DNA of 24,715 nucleotides from CAZVWV01 sp964631745 (GTDB lineage Bacteria > Bdellovibrionota_C > UBA2361 > JBGSMV01). Within the stretch, counting starts at the first letter, position 1, and each line of letters begins with the position of its first letter. Shown here piece by piece: positions 7,113 through 14,522 of this stretch. A model generated the notes under the pieces. The model was given only the letters and a program-made list of their open reading frames with translations, was not told the origin of the DNA and ran no database searches. The translations under genes and the position numbers were made by a program. The stretch is taken from assembly GCA_964631745.1 (NCBI GenBank), contig CAZVWV010000042.1:1-24715 (forward strand), written 5' to 3'.

Positions 7113-8564
7113 ATGAGAAAAGAGTTAGAGACAAAGGCAGTCGAAATACTTGGGGCAAGTCTCAAACCATTACCTCACGAAAAAAACGAACTCGACTGGA
7201 AAGCTGACCTTTCCAAAAAAAGCGACAAGCTCAGACAGCACATCTCGGCATTTGCAAACCAACCAGGTGGCGGCTTCTTTGTCTTTGGAATCAACAACGA
7301 CGGTGTTCCAGTTGGCGTAAGGAATCACGACTACTCAGAGATAATAAAGAAGCTCGGAAATATCGCTCGCGAAGGTGTGGTCTCTTCAGTCGCAATTGAT
7401 CATTCAATTCTTGAGTATCAAGGAAAAGGGCTTCTCTTCATCTATATTCCAGAGTCTTCGGATAAACCCGTTTACACGAGAGGTGGCACGGTCTATGACT
7501 CTTTTATTCGATCAGCTGGTCAGACTAGGAAGATGACTCGTCAGGAAGTTGCGCGGCTGATTGCGACTTCTAGCGGAGGAAGTTTTGAAACTGAATCTGC
7601 CTCGCAAACCATTTCCAATGATGAGGTTATTAAAAGACTCGACATTCAATCGTTCTTTGATTTGCTAAGTCGACCATTCCCTCAAGATAGCGCTGCAATC
7701 GTTACAGCATTGCAAGCAGAGCAGATGGTCAAGCAGGTTAATGATGGAGTTGAGATAACGAATCTCGGCGCGCTTCTCTTTGCAAAAGATCTTCACCAGT
7801 TCGCCCATCTCAAACGTAAATCTGTACGGGTTGTTGTTTATGAAAAGACCGATAGATTACACACCGTAAAAGAACAGGAGTTTTCTAAGGGGTATGCTTC
7901 CGCTTTTGAATCATTGCTTCAGTATATCAATGATCAGTTACCAAGAAATGAAGTAATCGAAACAGCTCTCAGACGTGATGTGAAGATGTACCCTGAGTTA
8001 GCTATTCGAGAGCTGACCGCAAATGCCCTTATTCACCAAGACTTTGCCGAAACCGGCACTGGTCCAATGATTGAGATATTCTCTGATCGATTGGAGATTA
8101 CAAACCCCGGAAAACCGCTCATTAGCACAATTCGATTTATTGATTCACCTCCTCAGTCACGCAATGAGCTGCTGGCATCTTTCATGCGTCGAATAAACGT
8201 ATGCGAAGAGCGAGGAAGCGGAGTTGATAAAGTGATTTTCGAAGTTGAGTTCTTTCAACTTCCAGCTCCTGAGTTTGTCAGCACTGAAAATCACACCAAG
8301 GTAATTCTTCATTCTCACCGTTCGCTTAACAAGATGGAGCGTGAAGATAAAATCAGAGCTTGCTATCAGCACTGTTGCTTGAAGTATGTCTCAAGCTCCC
8401 GAATGAGCAATCAGACATTAAGAGAACGCTTCAAAATAGAGGAGAAAAACTACGCTACCGCTTCGCGAATTATCGCCGACACCATTGACGCAAAGCTGAT
8501 AAAACCAGCTGATGCGCAGAGTAAGTCAAAGAAGTTTGCAACCTATATTCCATTTTGGGCATGA
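7113..8564 (+). CDS. Schlafen/AlbA_2-domain ATP-binding regulator (COG2865 type)
   Basis: This 483-residue protein matches the COG2865 architecture. An N-terminal AlbA_2 (Schlafen-like) domain has NELDWK (25-30), HISAFANQPGGGFFVFGINN (43-62) and VPVGV. A GHKL-type HATPase_c_4 domain contains AIRELTANALIHQDF and EIFSDRLEITNPGKP. The C-terminal part resembles a winged helix (NQTLRERFKIEEKNYATASR). Family members are annotated as transcriptional regulators or defence-associated DNA/RNA-binding proteins; the actual activity is rarely known. Length is normal and no key segment is missing. There is no strong Shine-Dalgarno. Three direct repeats in its leader suggest regulated expression. It is monocistronic, followed by repeat B copy 3. 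Confidence 0.88.
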   Translation: MRKELETKAVEILGASLKPLPHEKNELDWKADLSKKSDKLRQHISAFANQPGGGFFVFGINNDGVPVGVRNHDYSEIIKKLGNIAREGVVSSVAIDHSILEYQGKGLLFIYIPESSDKPVYTRGGTVYDSFIRSAGQTRKMTRQEVARLIATSSGGSFETESASQTISNDEVIKRLDIQSFFDLLSRPFPQDSAAIVTALQAEQMVKQVNDGVEITNLGALLFAKDLHQFAHLKRKSVRVVVYEKTDRLHTVKEQEFSKGYASAFESLLQYINDQLPRNEVIETALRRDVKMYPELAIRELTANALIHQDFAETGTGPMIEIFSDRLEITNPGKPLISTIRFIDSPPQSRNELLASFMRRINVCEERGSGVDKVIFEVEFFQLPAPEFVSTENHTKVILHSHRSLNKMEREDKIRACYQHCCLKYVSSSRMSNQTLRERFKIEEKNYATASRIIADTIDAKLIKPADAQSKSKKFATYIPFWA

Positions 8565-8621
8565 GGAGAGATGGTACCAGAATACCACGCTAAATATTTT
8601 GCCTATGAACTCACAAAGAAT

Positions 8622-8690
8622 CCCTCACATGGCGGATCTAACTAGTGCGTAAAAGTTGTTTTTGGATGGGTCGGGAGTCAAAAAGTCGGG
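8622..8690 (+). repeat. Repeat family B, copy 3
   Basis: It contains TAACTAGTGCGTAAAAGTTG (8639-8658) and a right flank, TTTTTGGATGGGTCGGGAGTC plus an A run, that matches copy 2. It lies after the AlbA_2 gene stop. The left flank has diverged. Confidence 0.68.
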
Positions 8691-8852
8691 TGGCTCGAGC
8701 GGCTTTTAGTAAGGGCCCGCCAGGCCGGCGAGATCTGGATAGCGGACACTTTCGTTTCAAAGTAACATAACTTAAGAGGGAGTTTAATGGAGTGTATAAT
8801 TCACATTCAATTGAATAACCGAGGTCGATGATTTTTCATAAGGTAGGAGTTT

Positions 8853-9469
8853 ATGACCGAGTATTCGATTGGAATTGACGCTGTAAGGGGCAGATTGCAC
8901 GATGTTGTGGCCAGACGGGATCTGAGGCTTTTCGGCAACTATCTGATGCTTTGCGCGCCTATGAACAGAAATCAGGTACTAGTCTGAACGTTCGGATGGC
9001 TAATGGGGATTCTCGGGAAAACATTATTAGAATTGAAGACCCTACTGGCAAGCTGACGATGAAAGATCTCCCCTCTACATCATTTGCTGGAGTGCATGGT
9101 GAAGGTAGTTGGTCAATTCAAGTGGCTACTGCAGAGACAGGGGTCCTGACGGCTACCGTTTCTCATATCTCCTTTCCGGAAGCTGAATCGAGCCCGCTCC
9201 ATTATATTGATTTCACTTGCAGTCTCCCGGGCCAAAGCCAAGCTTTCGTGGCAGAGTTAGTGACTCCAGATACTCCTACGCGCTTTGACAGAGGTCGCCC
9301 AATTTCAGCACCTGTTGGTTCCTACATTCTACGCGAATATTTTTTTGGCGTAGGTTTGGATACAGCGCTACGTATTCCGTCGCCGGTACGGATTGTAACT
9401 GAAGAGGACCTGGCAACTAGATATATTCCTACGGACGAGAAAGGGCATTATCTGATAAAAACTTCTTAA
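8853..9469 (+). pseudogene. Unknown gene with apparent single-base frameshift
   Basis: A strong ribosome binding site (AGGTAGGAG, 8841-8849) sits three bases before ATG 8853. That frame gives MTEYSIGIDAVRGRLHDVV and closes at TGA 8985-8987 after 44 codons. A second frame is open from 8879 to 9469 and carries the long coding-like sequence (SEAFRQLSDALRAYEQKSG onwards, ending GHYLIKTS). The two join sensibly near 8915-8925 if one base has been lost there. Translation from an internal TTG at 8951 is possible but has no ribosome binding site. I do not recognise the protein; the second half is beta-rich. A TATAAT (8796-8801) lies upstream. Sequencing error, a true pseudogene and recoding are all possible. 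Confidence 0.6.
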
Positions 9470-9590
9470 AAGTTACAGTTTTCCGATCTGTCATGCGTCC
9501 CAAGATGTGTTGCTTGCCTCGTGCACTGGCGATGCGACGCGGCATTTTCCAACAGGGCTCTTCCCTACATGGCGATTCATAATTTCGGGC

Positions 9591-10568
9591 TCAATCGCAC
9601 GACCACAGGTCCTTTTTGTTAATAATAACGGATTGGGTTTTCCCCTTCTTAGATGATGGCAAATCCGCATTAGTGATCCAAATCTCCTGTATAAATATAC
9701 GACTCGTTCCAATGTCCAAATAAAGCGGGCCACTGTCAGCCAACCGTTGGAGCCCCTGAATCTCAATTTTCGTATCTGAGAAATTAAAAATTAGTAAGTA
9801 CCCACCTGTTGATTTCGGAACTTCTTCGTAATCCAAGAGCTGACGGATTCCGACCGCAAGCCCCCGCTTTGATTGTGCGTTCTTGAAAACTTTGCTCTCC
9901 AAAAGTACTTGCCTATCTGAATCAATCACCACGAAATCTGGTCTTCCTTCACGGGTAAGCGGCTCACGCTGCACATTCAAATCGCGCGCAAATAGGTGCG
10001 CTGACACTAAGTCGTTAAGTTTATCCTCACATCGTCTTTCCTTTAGAAGGTGCCGTAGCTCGACTCTGCGAAACCATTCAAAGGACTTCTTCATCCGCTG
10101 GATTTCATGGTGCAAGATGAACTCCTCGGTCACCGTCTCTGCAATGTAATTAAATAGCGGCTTAACATAGGCCTTCAAAAATTCCTGAGTGTGCCCGTAC
10201 AGATTGCTTCCCCCGTCACCCCCATATAGAGTGACGATCTGGTTAAATCGGTCCTTGTTACTTATCGATTTGCTACAAAGGAAGAGTGCGAGCGCAGCAT
10301 GCTCTTTTTCTGTCTCTAATTTGACTCCAAATTTCATTCTGTCAGCCAAATGGCGATCAAACTCGGAATCTTCGATTGGGCTTGCGAGCGCTAGGTCTTC
10401 CAAGATTGGCCGTACCTCTGGCTGACTGTTCAAGAATGCCAACGTCCGCGCCAACGTGGGCACGGCGTTAGAAACAGCTGTTTCAGCCAAAACCGAAAAC
10501 CTACTCGCGAGCTTGTGTACAAGCGTATCTCTCATATTTTCTATTACTCCGATTTTAGCGAGCCCCAT
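9591..10568 (-). CDS. PD-(D/E)XK nuclease-like protein
   Basis: This 325-residue protein has a helical N-terminal half and a C-terminal nuclease-like core: RPDFVVID (P210-D211), VLLESKV (E224-x-K226) and a downstream IRQLLDYEEV with Q243. This is the D...E-x-K...Q pattern of PD-(D/E)XK phosphodiesterases, so it probably cuts DNA. It is in the same orientation as the restriction-like operon upstream but separated from it by 436 bp, so it may have its own promoter. A PD-(D/E)XK enzyme is the usual partner of Z1-domain proteins and C5 methyltransferases, making it the likely nuclease of that set. The start is uncertain: ATG 10568 or ATG 10535 (GGAG 11 bases upstream). Confidence 0.72.
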   Translation of the reverse strand: MGLAKIGVIENMRDTLVHKLASRFSVLAETAVSNAVPTLARTLAFLNSQPEVRPILEDLALASPIEDSEFDRHLADRMKFGVKLETEKEHAALALFLCSKSISNKDRFNQIVTLYGGDGGSNLYGHTQEFLKAYVKPLFNYIAETVTEEFILHHEIQRMKKSFEWFRRVELRHLLKERRCEDKLNDLVSAHLFARDLNVQREPLTREGRPDFVVIDSDRQVLLESKVFKNAQSKRGLAVGIRQLLDYEEVPKSTGGYLLIFNFSDTKIEIQGLQRLADSGPLYLDIGTSRIFIQEIWITNADLPSSKKGKTQSVIINKKDLWSCD

Positions 10569-11004
10569 GACGCAGCTTGGCCCTTAAAAGATCGATAAGC
10601 AAACCAGCGCGCTGCTGCTCTAGCCATGACCGGTAAGATCCAATTAAATAGTACTTTGCAACCGGGACAGATAGAGCCCAATTAGAATCCGACTGGAGCC
10701 GGGCTTCTTTTGCAGCCTATCCCAGAAGTCACTCGATGCTACCCGTGCGGAACCTGTGCAATTTCCAATAGTTATAATGACGTATTTCAGGCTCATTAAA
10801 CTAAGTCAAAAGTAGCCTCCCTCCAGTGGGTTTTTAGAGAAGACTGGTGCCGTGCACCTCTCTTAAGCCAATTGGGCCAGAAGACAGAGCAGAATGTGTC
10901 ATGCAACCTACTCGGAAGGCTTACGAATGCACCTTTCGCCAAGTTCTTAGGCACGCGACGAAGGGTGCCTGGCACAAGTGTTGTAGCTGTTGTTGGTGGT
11001 TGTT
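10569..11004. other. 436-bp gap between nuclease and C5 methyltransferase genes
   Basis: I see no supported gene. Two hairpins stand out: GGTGC-CGT-GCACC (10846-10858), extended by AGAGA (10836-10840) and TCTCT (10859-10863), and AGGCAC (10949-10954) with GTGCCT (10965-10970). They could end transcription of the methyltransferase operon or mark a junction where the nuclease gene was joined. No U-tract typical of an intrinsic terminator follows either on the minus strand. Confidence 0.4.
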
Positions 11005-12042
11005 TCAGTTGTGTGTACTTTCAAGGTAGCGTCTTATTGCCAAAGCATGCCGTCGAATAAACTCGGGCGGAAGCGCATTACCAATCATTTGAGCAGCAAA
11101 GTACTTACCGCGACGTAATGAAAAATAATATGACAAAGGAAAAGACTGCAAAACCGCCGCTTCACGTAGGGTGATTGCTCGGTTTTTTGTTGGGTGCAAG
11201 AATCTCCCTTTCGATGGATTAACACAGCCACAAGTGATTGTGGGCGATACATTCCGCCAAGCCATACGGCCGTATACGTCTTTAAAGCCGTTACATTTTC
11301 TATGACACTGAAGCTGCTGTCGTGCTCCTAACGCTACGCGGCTGCCGCCATTTCGGGGTATCTTCCTAATCAAGTTTTTTATCTTAGTGCTACGAAACTC
11401 GGGCAAGTTGTGCAAAATATCGTCTTTTGCAAGGCGATCCAGTTCCTTAAATGCATCGAAAACTGTCACTGCTTTTGTGGTACTACGACCAAAAGGCACT
11501 GGCCCGGCACGCCCGCCGACCAGAATAAGGCGGTTGCGCCGTTGCGGCACACCGTAATCTGCCGCGTCAAGTACAGCAGAGTGGCAAGCATACCCAAGTC
11601 TGTACAGTTGCTCCGTAAGGTTGCGAAAACGCGGGTCGTGCAATAACCCTGGAACATTTTCAAGCATAAGCGATCTGGGTCGCATTGCTCTAACAAAGCG
11701 CAAAAACTCTAGGACAAGGTCGTTACGTGAATCTGATTTTCGAGAACCTCGACGGAGTCTCTCAGTCATTTTTGAAAAACCCTGACAAGGCGGGCACCCT
11801 GCAAGAAGGTCAAGCTCGCCAGGCTTTATTTTCAATGTCTCCAGCAACTCCCGCGGTGCGATTGCTCTTATATCTCGCGCCCAGACGCGAACATTTCTAT
11901 GGTTTTTTGAATATGTTTCTACTGCGACTGGTTCAATCTCGACTGCTCCGATGACACTAAATCCAGCCTGCTTCAAACCAGTTGTTAAGCCACCGCAACC
12001 TGCAAACAGATCTATGGCAATAGGTTTTCTATCGCGTTTCAT
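11005..12042 (-). CDS. DNA (cytosine-5) methyltransferase
   Basis: A 345-residue Dcm-family enzyme that transfers a methyl group from S-adenosylmethionine to cytosine C5 in a specific DNA site. Motifs in order: I DLFAGCGGLTTGL (11-23), IV GCPPCQGFS with catalytic C86, VI ENVPGL (128-133), VIII YGVPQRRNRLILVG, IX/X SPTITCG, then TLREAAVLQSF and QMIGNALPP. The stretch between motifs VIII and IX is short (about 90 residues), so target recognition is compact. It follows the Z1 gene by 78 bp. In this setting it most likely protects host DNA from the local nuclease. Complete, with no missing motif. Confidence 0.93.
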   Translation of the reverse strand: MKRDRKPIAIDLFAGCGGLTTGLKQAGFSVIGAVEIEPVAVETYSKNHRNVRVWARDIRAIAPRELLETLKIKPGELDLLAGCPPCQGFSKMTERLRRGSRKSDSRNDLVLEFLRFVRAMRPRSLMLENVPGLLHDPRFRNLTEQLYRLGYACHSAVLDAADYGVPQRRNRLILVGGRAGPVPFGRSTTKAVTVFDAFKELDRLAKDDILHNLPEFRSTKIKNLIRKIPRNGGSRVALGARQQLQCHRKCNGFKDVYGRMAWRNVSPTITCGCVNPSKGRFLHPTKNRAITLREAAVLQSFPLSYYFSLRRGKYFAAQMIGNALPPEFIRRHALAIRRYLESTHN

Positions 12043-12120
12043 AATTAGAACTCTAACGAATTTTCATTTCTTGTTCCAGCTGCAAAATCGTATCCTTTCG
12101 CAATCGGTGATCAATGTTGC

Positions 12121-14067
12121 TCACAGGGCGAAGGCAAACGCGTATCGCCCGTGGGGAAAACGTACTTGTGGCCACCAGGCTGAATTTCGCCCACGCTCGG
12201 CTTTCGTTCTAAGCAAAAAAATTGTGATTTTATCATCTGCCACACGCCCCGCTTCTCCCCCATCAAGTATTCCCTGCGTTTCTCGGCGATTCTCAATTAG
12301 CCCGCGATCACGATCCACATACAAATAACCATTTCTCTCATTTCGAAGGTGAGCAAATTGGGCTAGCGATTCCGCCAAAGCATCTTGATCCCAAACCCCT
12401 TCGGCACTAGCCGGGTCCGCCTTGATGGACCTAAGAATTTCAGCCAGTTCCGCGATTGGCCGCTCCTCGTATGTTTTGTCAAAAATGGATCTCAATTTTT
12501 CGTCAATTGCTTCGGTGGTACTAGCAACACTATCGTCGCGCAACACTTGCGCTGGGTTATAGCTACTACCTGCTGAATATACGCCGACCGCACCAGGCGC
12601 AATGATATTCTTTCTAGTAGGATTTAAATTATTTTCTAAATATATCCCTCTGAAATCTTCGCTCGGGTGCTGGGCAATTAGGTCTCGTAAACCACGCTCC
12701 ATTTGATTAATTGCGCGAAATACTGTGTGTAATTGATCGGGTAGGTACAAGCGCAAGAGACCAAGGTCCGCACGGCGATAACCGTACATCCTCGCGTGTT
12801 GGAGAACTGTATCTGCTTGGGGTTGGCGCGGATGCCTCCCATAATAGCTTACAAGTAAGTTCTTGATCGTCACTCCGCGCCCCAATTTGTTCCCACCCAC
12901 AAATAAGTTATACGGCGAGCTTACTGCCACGTCCTCATCAGTTTCACCATTTACCAGCTTTACGTGAATTCCTGGTGTAAAGAACCTGATCTTATCAACA
13001 AGATCGTCGAAACTTGCATTAGAAATTCCTGGATCTGTCCGGGCCAAGTCATCGTAGGCAACTCGTAAGCGGACAAGGACGGTCTTGGAATTGGAGTCGA
13101 GGTCGGTCTTTAAAGAGGCTTTATAATCTCGAAGAAGCTTTACTATGTGGACATGATCATTCTTCCGGATGCTGACGTGACATAGAAACGCACAGTTCTG
13201 ACTCACGTCGAGGCTGCGCTTATAAGTTGCGGCAATCATAAAGGTGTCAAGCGCCGATAAGAGAGAGGCAGGCATCATAAGCCCCGGGATAGGCTGCGCC
13301 CCTGCGGACAAAGCTGCGATATCGTTTAAATCAAAGTTTCTAACAAGCGTGGAACTATCACCGAAAAAATCGTCGCCGCCGACGTATGCTGAACCGGGAT
13401 GACTCAATACCGTAAACTTTGGTCTAAAGTCATGCCCAGGAGTTTGCAAGAATAAAGCCTGCGGCGTGGCCGTAACGTGCAGGTAGGTATTCTTATCAAA
13501 AAATAGGCGAAGTTCCCCTATTCGTTCATTTATGGCACTTCTGGATCCATCATCGCGACGAGCGCGAGTGTTTAGGCTTGCCTGGTCTGCCTCATCATCA
13601 ATGAGCAAGCACGACGCCCCTTTTAGATTACCGCGTCGAAAATTTTCCATTAGACAATCTAGCCGACCTGCATTCTTAGTTGTAACTATCGCGCAGGTGC
13701 CACCTCTAACTCTGTTGACGAATGCATCGGCATCATGGAAGTCATCCTTGCCTAGGATGTCCATGCCGGGGAAGGCCTCCCGCACCCTATTAAGGGTCTG
13801 GAGGTATAGCGGATTGATATCCGAGGTCAGAATTATAATTGCTTTGTAGCCTCTGTCAGCCGCTATAGCGCCAGTAACGGCGATAACGCCAGTCTTCCCA
13901 CTTTGAACTAATCCATAAATCAGACCATTAAGTTGAGCAGTTCCGCCAGAAAGTGGATCTATCCATCTCTCTGCGACGTCGACTGCCGTTCGCTCTATAT
14001 CTCGCACCTCTTCTTTGTTGCCAATTTGCTTTCTTAACAGCTCCAAAACTTGCTCGCAGTGCTTCAT
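12121..14067 (-). CDS. Z1-domain SF2-like ATPase of restriction systems
   Basis: A 648-residue Z1-domain protein (Pfam Z1, superfamily 2-like ATPase). Walker A is GLVQSGKT (52-59), Walker B LLIDDEADQAS (154-164), and motif III-like VTATPQALFLQ (198-208). The Z1 hallmark NLFVGGNKLGRGVTIKNLLV and the arginine-finger-like VLQHARMYGYRR come later. Z1 proteins are known from restriction-modification loci with C5 methyltransferases, PD-(D/E)XK nucleases and often MutL/MORC-like GHKL ATPases, and are thought to remodel or translocate DNA. A GGGGAG Shine-Dalgarno lies in the last codons of the preceding gene, six bases away, so the two are probably coupled. No GHKL partner gene is visible. Confidence 0.9.
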   Translation of the reverse strand: MKHCEQVLELLRKQIGNKEEVRDIERTAVDVAERWIDPLSGGTAQLNGLIYGLVQSGKTGVIAVTGAIAADRGYKAIIILTSDINPLYLQTLNRVREAFPGMDILGKDDFHDADAFVNRVRGGTCAIVTTKNAGRLDCLMENFRRGNLKGASCLLIDDEADQASLNTRARRDDGSRSAINERIGELRLFFDKNTYLHVTATPQALFLQTPGHDFRPKFTVLSHPGSAYVGGDDFFGDSSTLVRNFDLNDIAALSAGAQPIPGLMMPASLLSALDTFMIAATYKRSLDVSQNCAFLCHVSIRKNDHVHIVKLLRDYKASLKTDLDSNSKTVLVRLRVAYDDLARTDPGISNASFDDLVDKIRFFTPGIHVKLVNGETDEDVAVSSPYNLFVGGNKLGRGVTIKNLLVSYYGRHPRQPQADTVLQHARMYGYRRADLGLLRLYLPDQLHTVFRAINQMERGLRDLIAQHPSEDFRGIYLENNLNPTRKNIIAPGAVGVYSAGSSYNPAQVLRDDSVASTTEAIDEKLRSIFDKTYEERPIAELAEILRSIKADPASAEGVWDQDALAESLAQFAHLRNERNGYLYVDRDRGLIENRRETQGILDGGEAGRVADDKITIFLLRTKAERGRNSAWWPQVRFPHGRYAFAFAL

Positions 14068-14073
14068 AATAAA

Positions 14074-14499
14074 CTACTCCCCATCCAGTAATCGCTGCCA
14101 AAGCGAAGGTGAAATTTTGCCCGGCACCGTGCCATCCGGGCCATTTACCTCGTAGTGCTCCCCATGCCTTCGATAGCAGGCGATGTGCAGTGGCGAATCG
14201 CGCGGTGGAGCGATCTTCAAGTAAACCTCGCGCTCGACGGCGGCTATCCCGTCCGACCCGCAAACGAGACCGATCGCAAAACGTTGCTCACCTGACCGCT
14301 GCGCCAACATCCGCTGCTCGTCAGCTGTAAATGTGAACCCCCACGGCCCACGCGTGCGTGTGCTATATTTCAAGTAAACTGCCAGTTTGTCGTTTACCAA
14401 GAATATAGGATTTTCATATCCAATAGTCTTTACCCCACCGCTACGGATGAGAAGATGTAACGCCGCACCCTCATAGAATTCCTGCTTCTTAATCGCCAT
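14074..14499 (-). CDS. Conserved-looking small protein of unknown function
   Basis: A 141-residue soluble protein starting MAIKKQEFYEGAALH. It has a compact alternating alpha/beta look, with FLVNDKLAVYLKYST, GPWGFTFTADEQ, AIGLVCGSDGIAA and a final PSLWQRLLDG. I cannot assign a family. The D-x4-YLK spacing in NDKLAVYLK loosely recalls a PD-(D/E)XK core with the acidic residue replaced, which is only a suggestion. It sits 23 bp after the adenine methyltransferase and 6 bp before the Z1 gene, so it is almost certainly part of the operon. It may be an adaptor, a recognition protein or a degenerate nuclease. Confidence 0.75.
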   Translation of the reverse strand: MAIKKQEFYEGAALHLLIRSGGVKTIGYENPIFLVNDKLAVYLKYSTRTRGPWGFTFTADEQRMLAQRSGEQRFAIGLVCGSDGIAAVEREVYLKIAPPRDSPLHIACYRRHGEHYEVNGPDGTVPGKISPSLWQRLLDGE

Positions 14500-14522
14500 A
14501 CTTAATTAATCATACTGCCAAT

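Noticed and set aside
3856..8690. Family B as integron attC sites
   Set aside because: ACCTAAC and ATCTAAC fit the RYYYAAC core, but no partner GTTRRRY lies at attC distance and there is no integrase gene, so attC identity is not supported.
8915..8990. Programmed ribosomal frameshifting in the 8853-9469 gene
   Set aside because: No X-XXY-YYZ slippery heptamer or clear downstream structure was seen; loss of one base is simpler.
10847..11060. Plus-strand ORFs of 60-62 codons between nuclease and C5 methyltransferase
   Set aside because: They overlap each other and the methyltransferase 3' end, and show no family resemblance or clear ribosome binding site.
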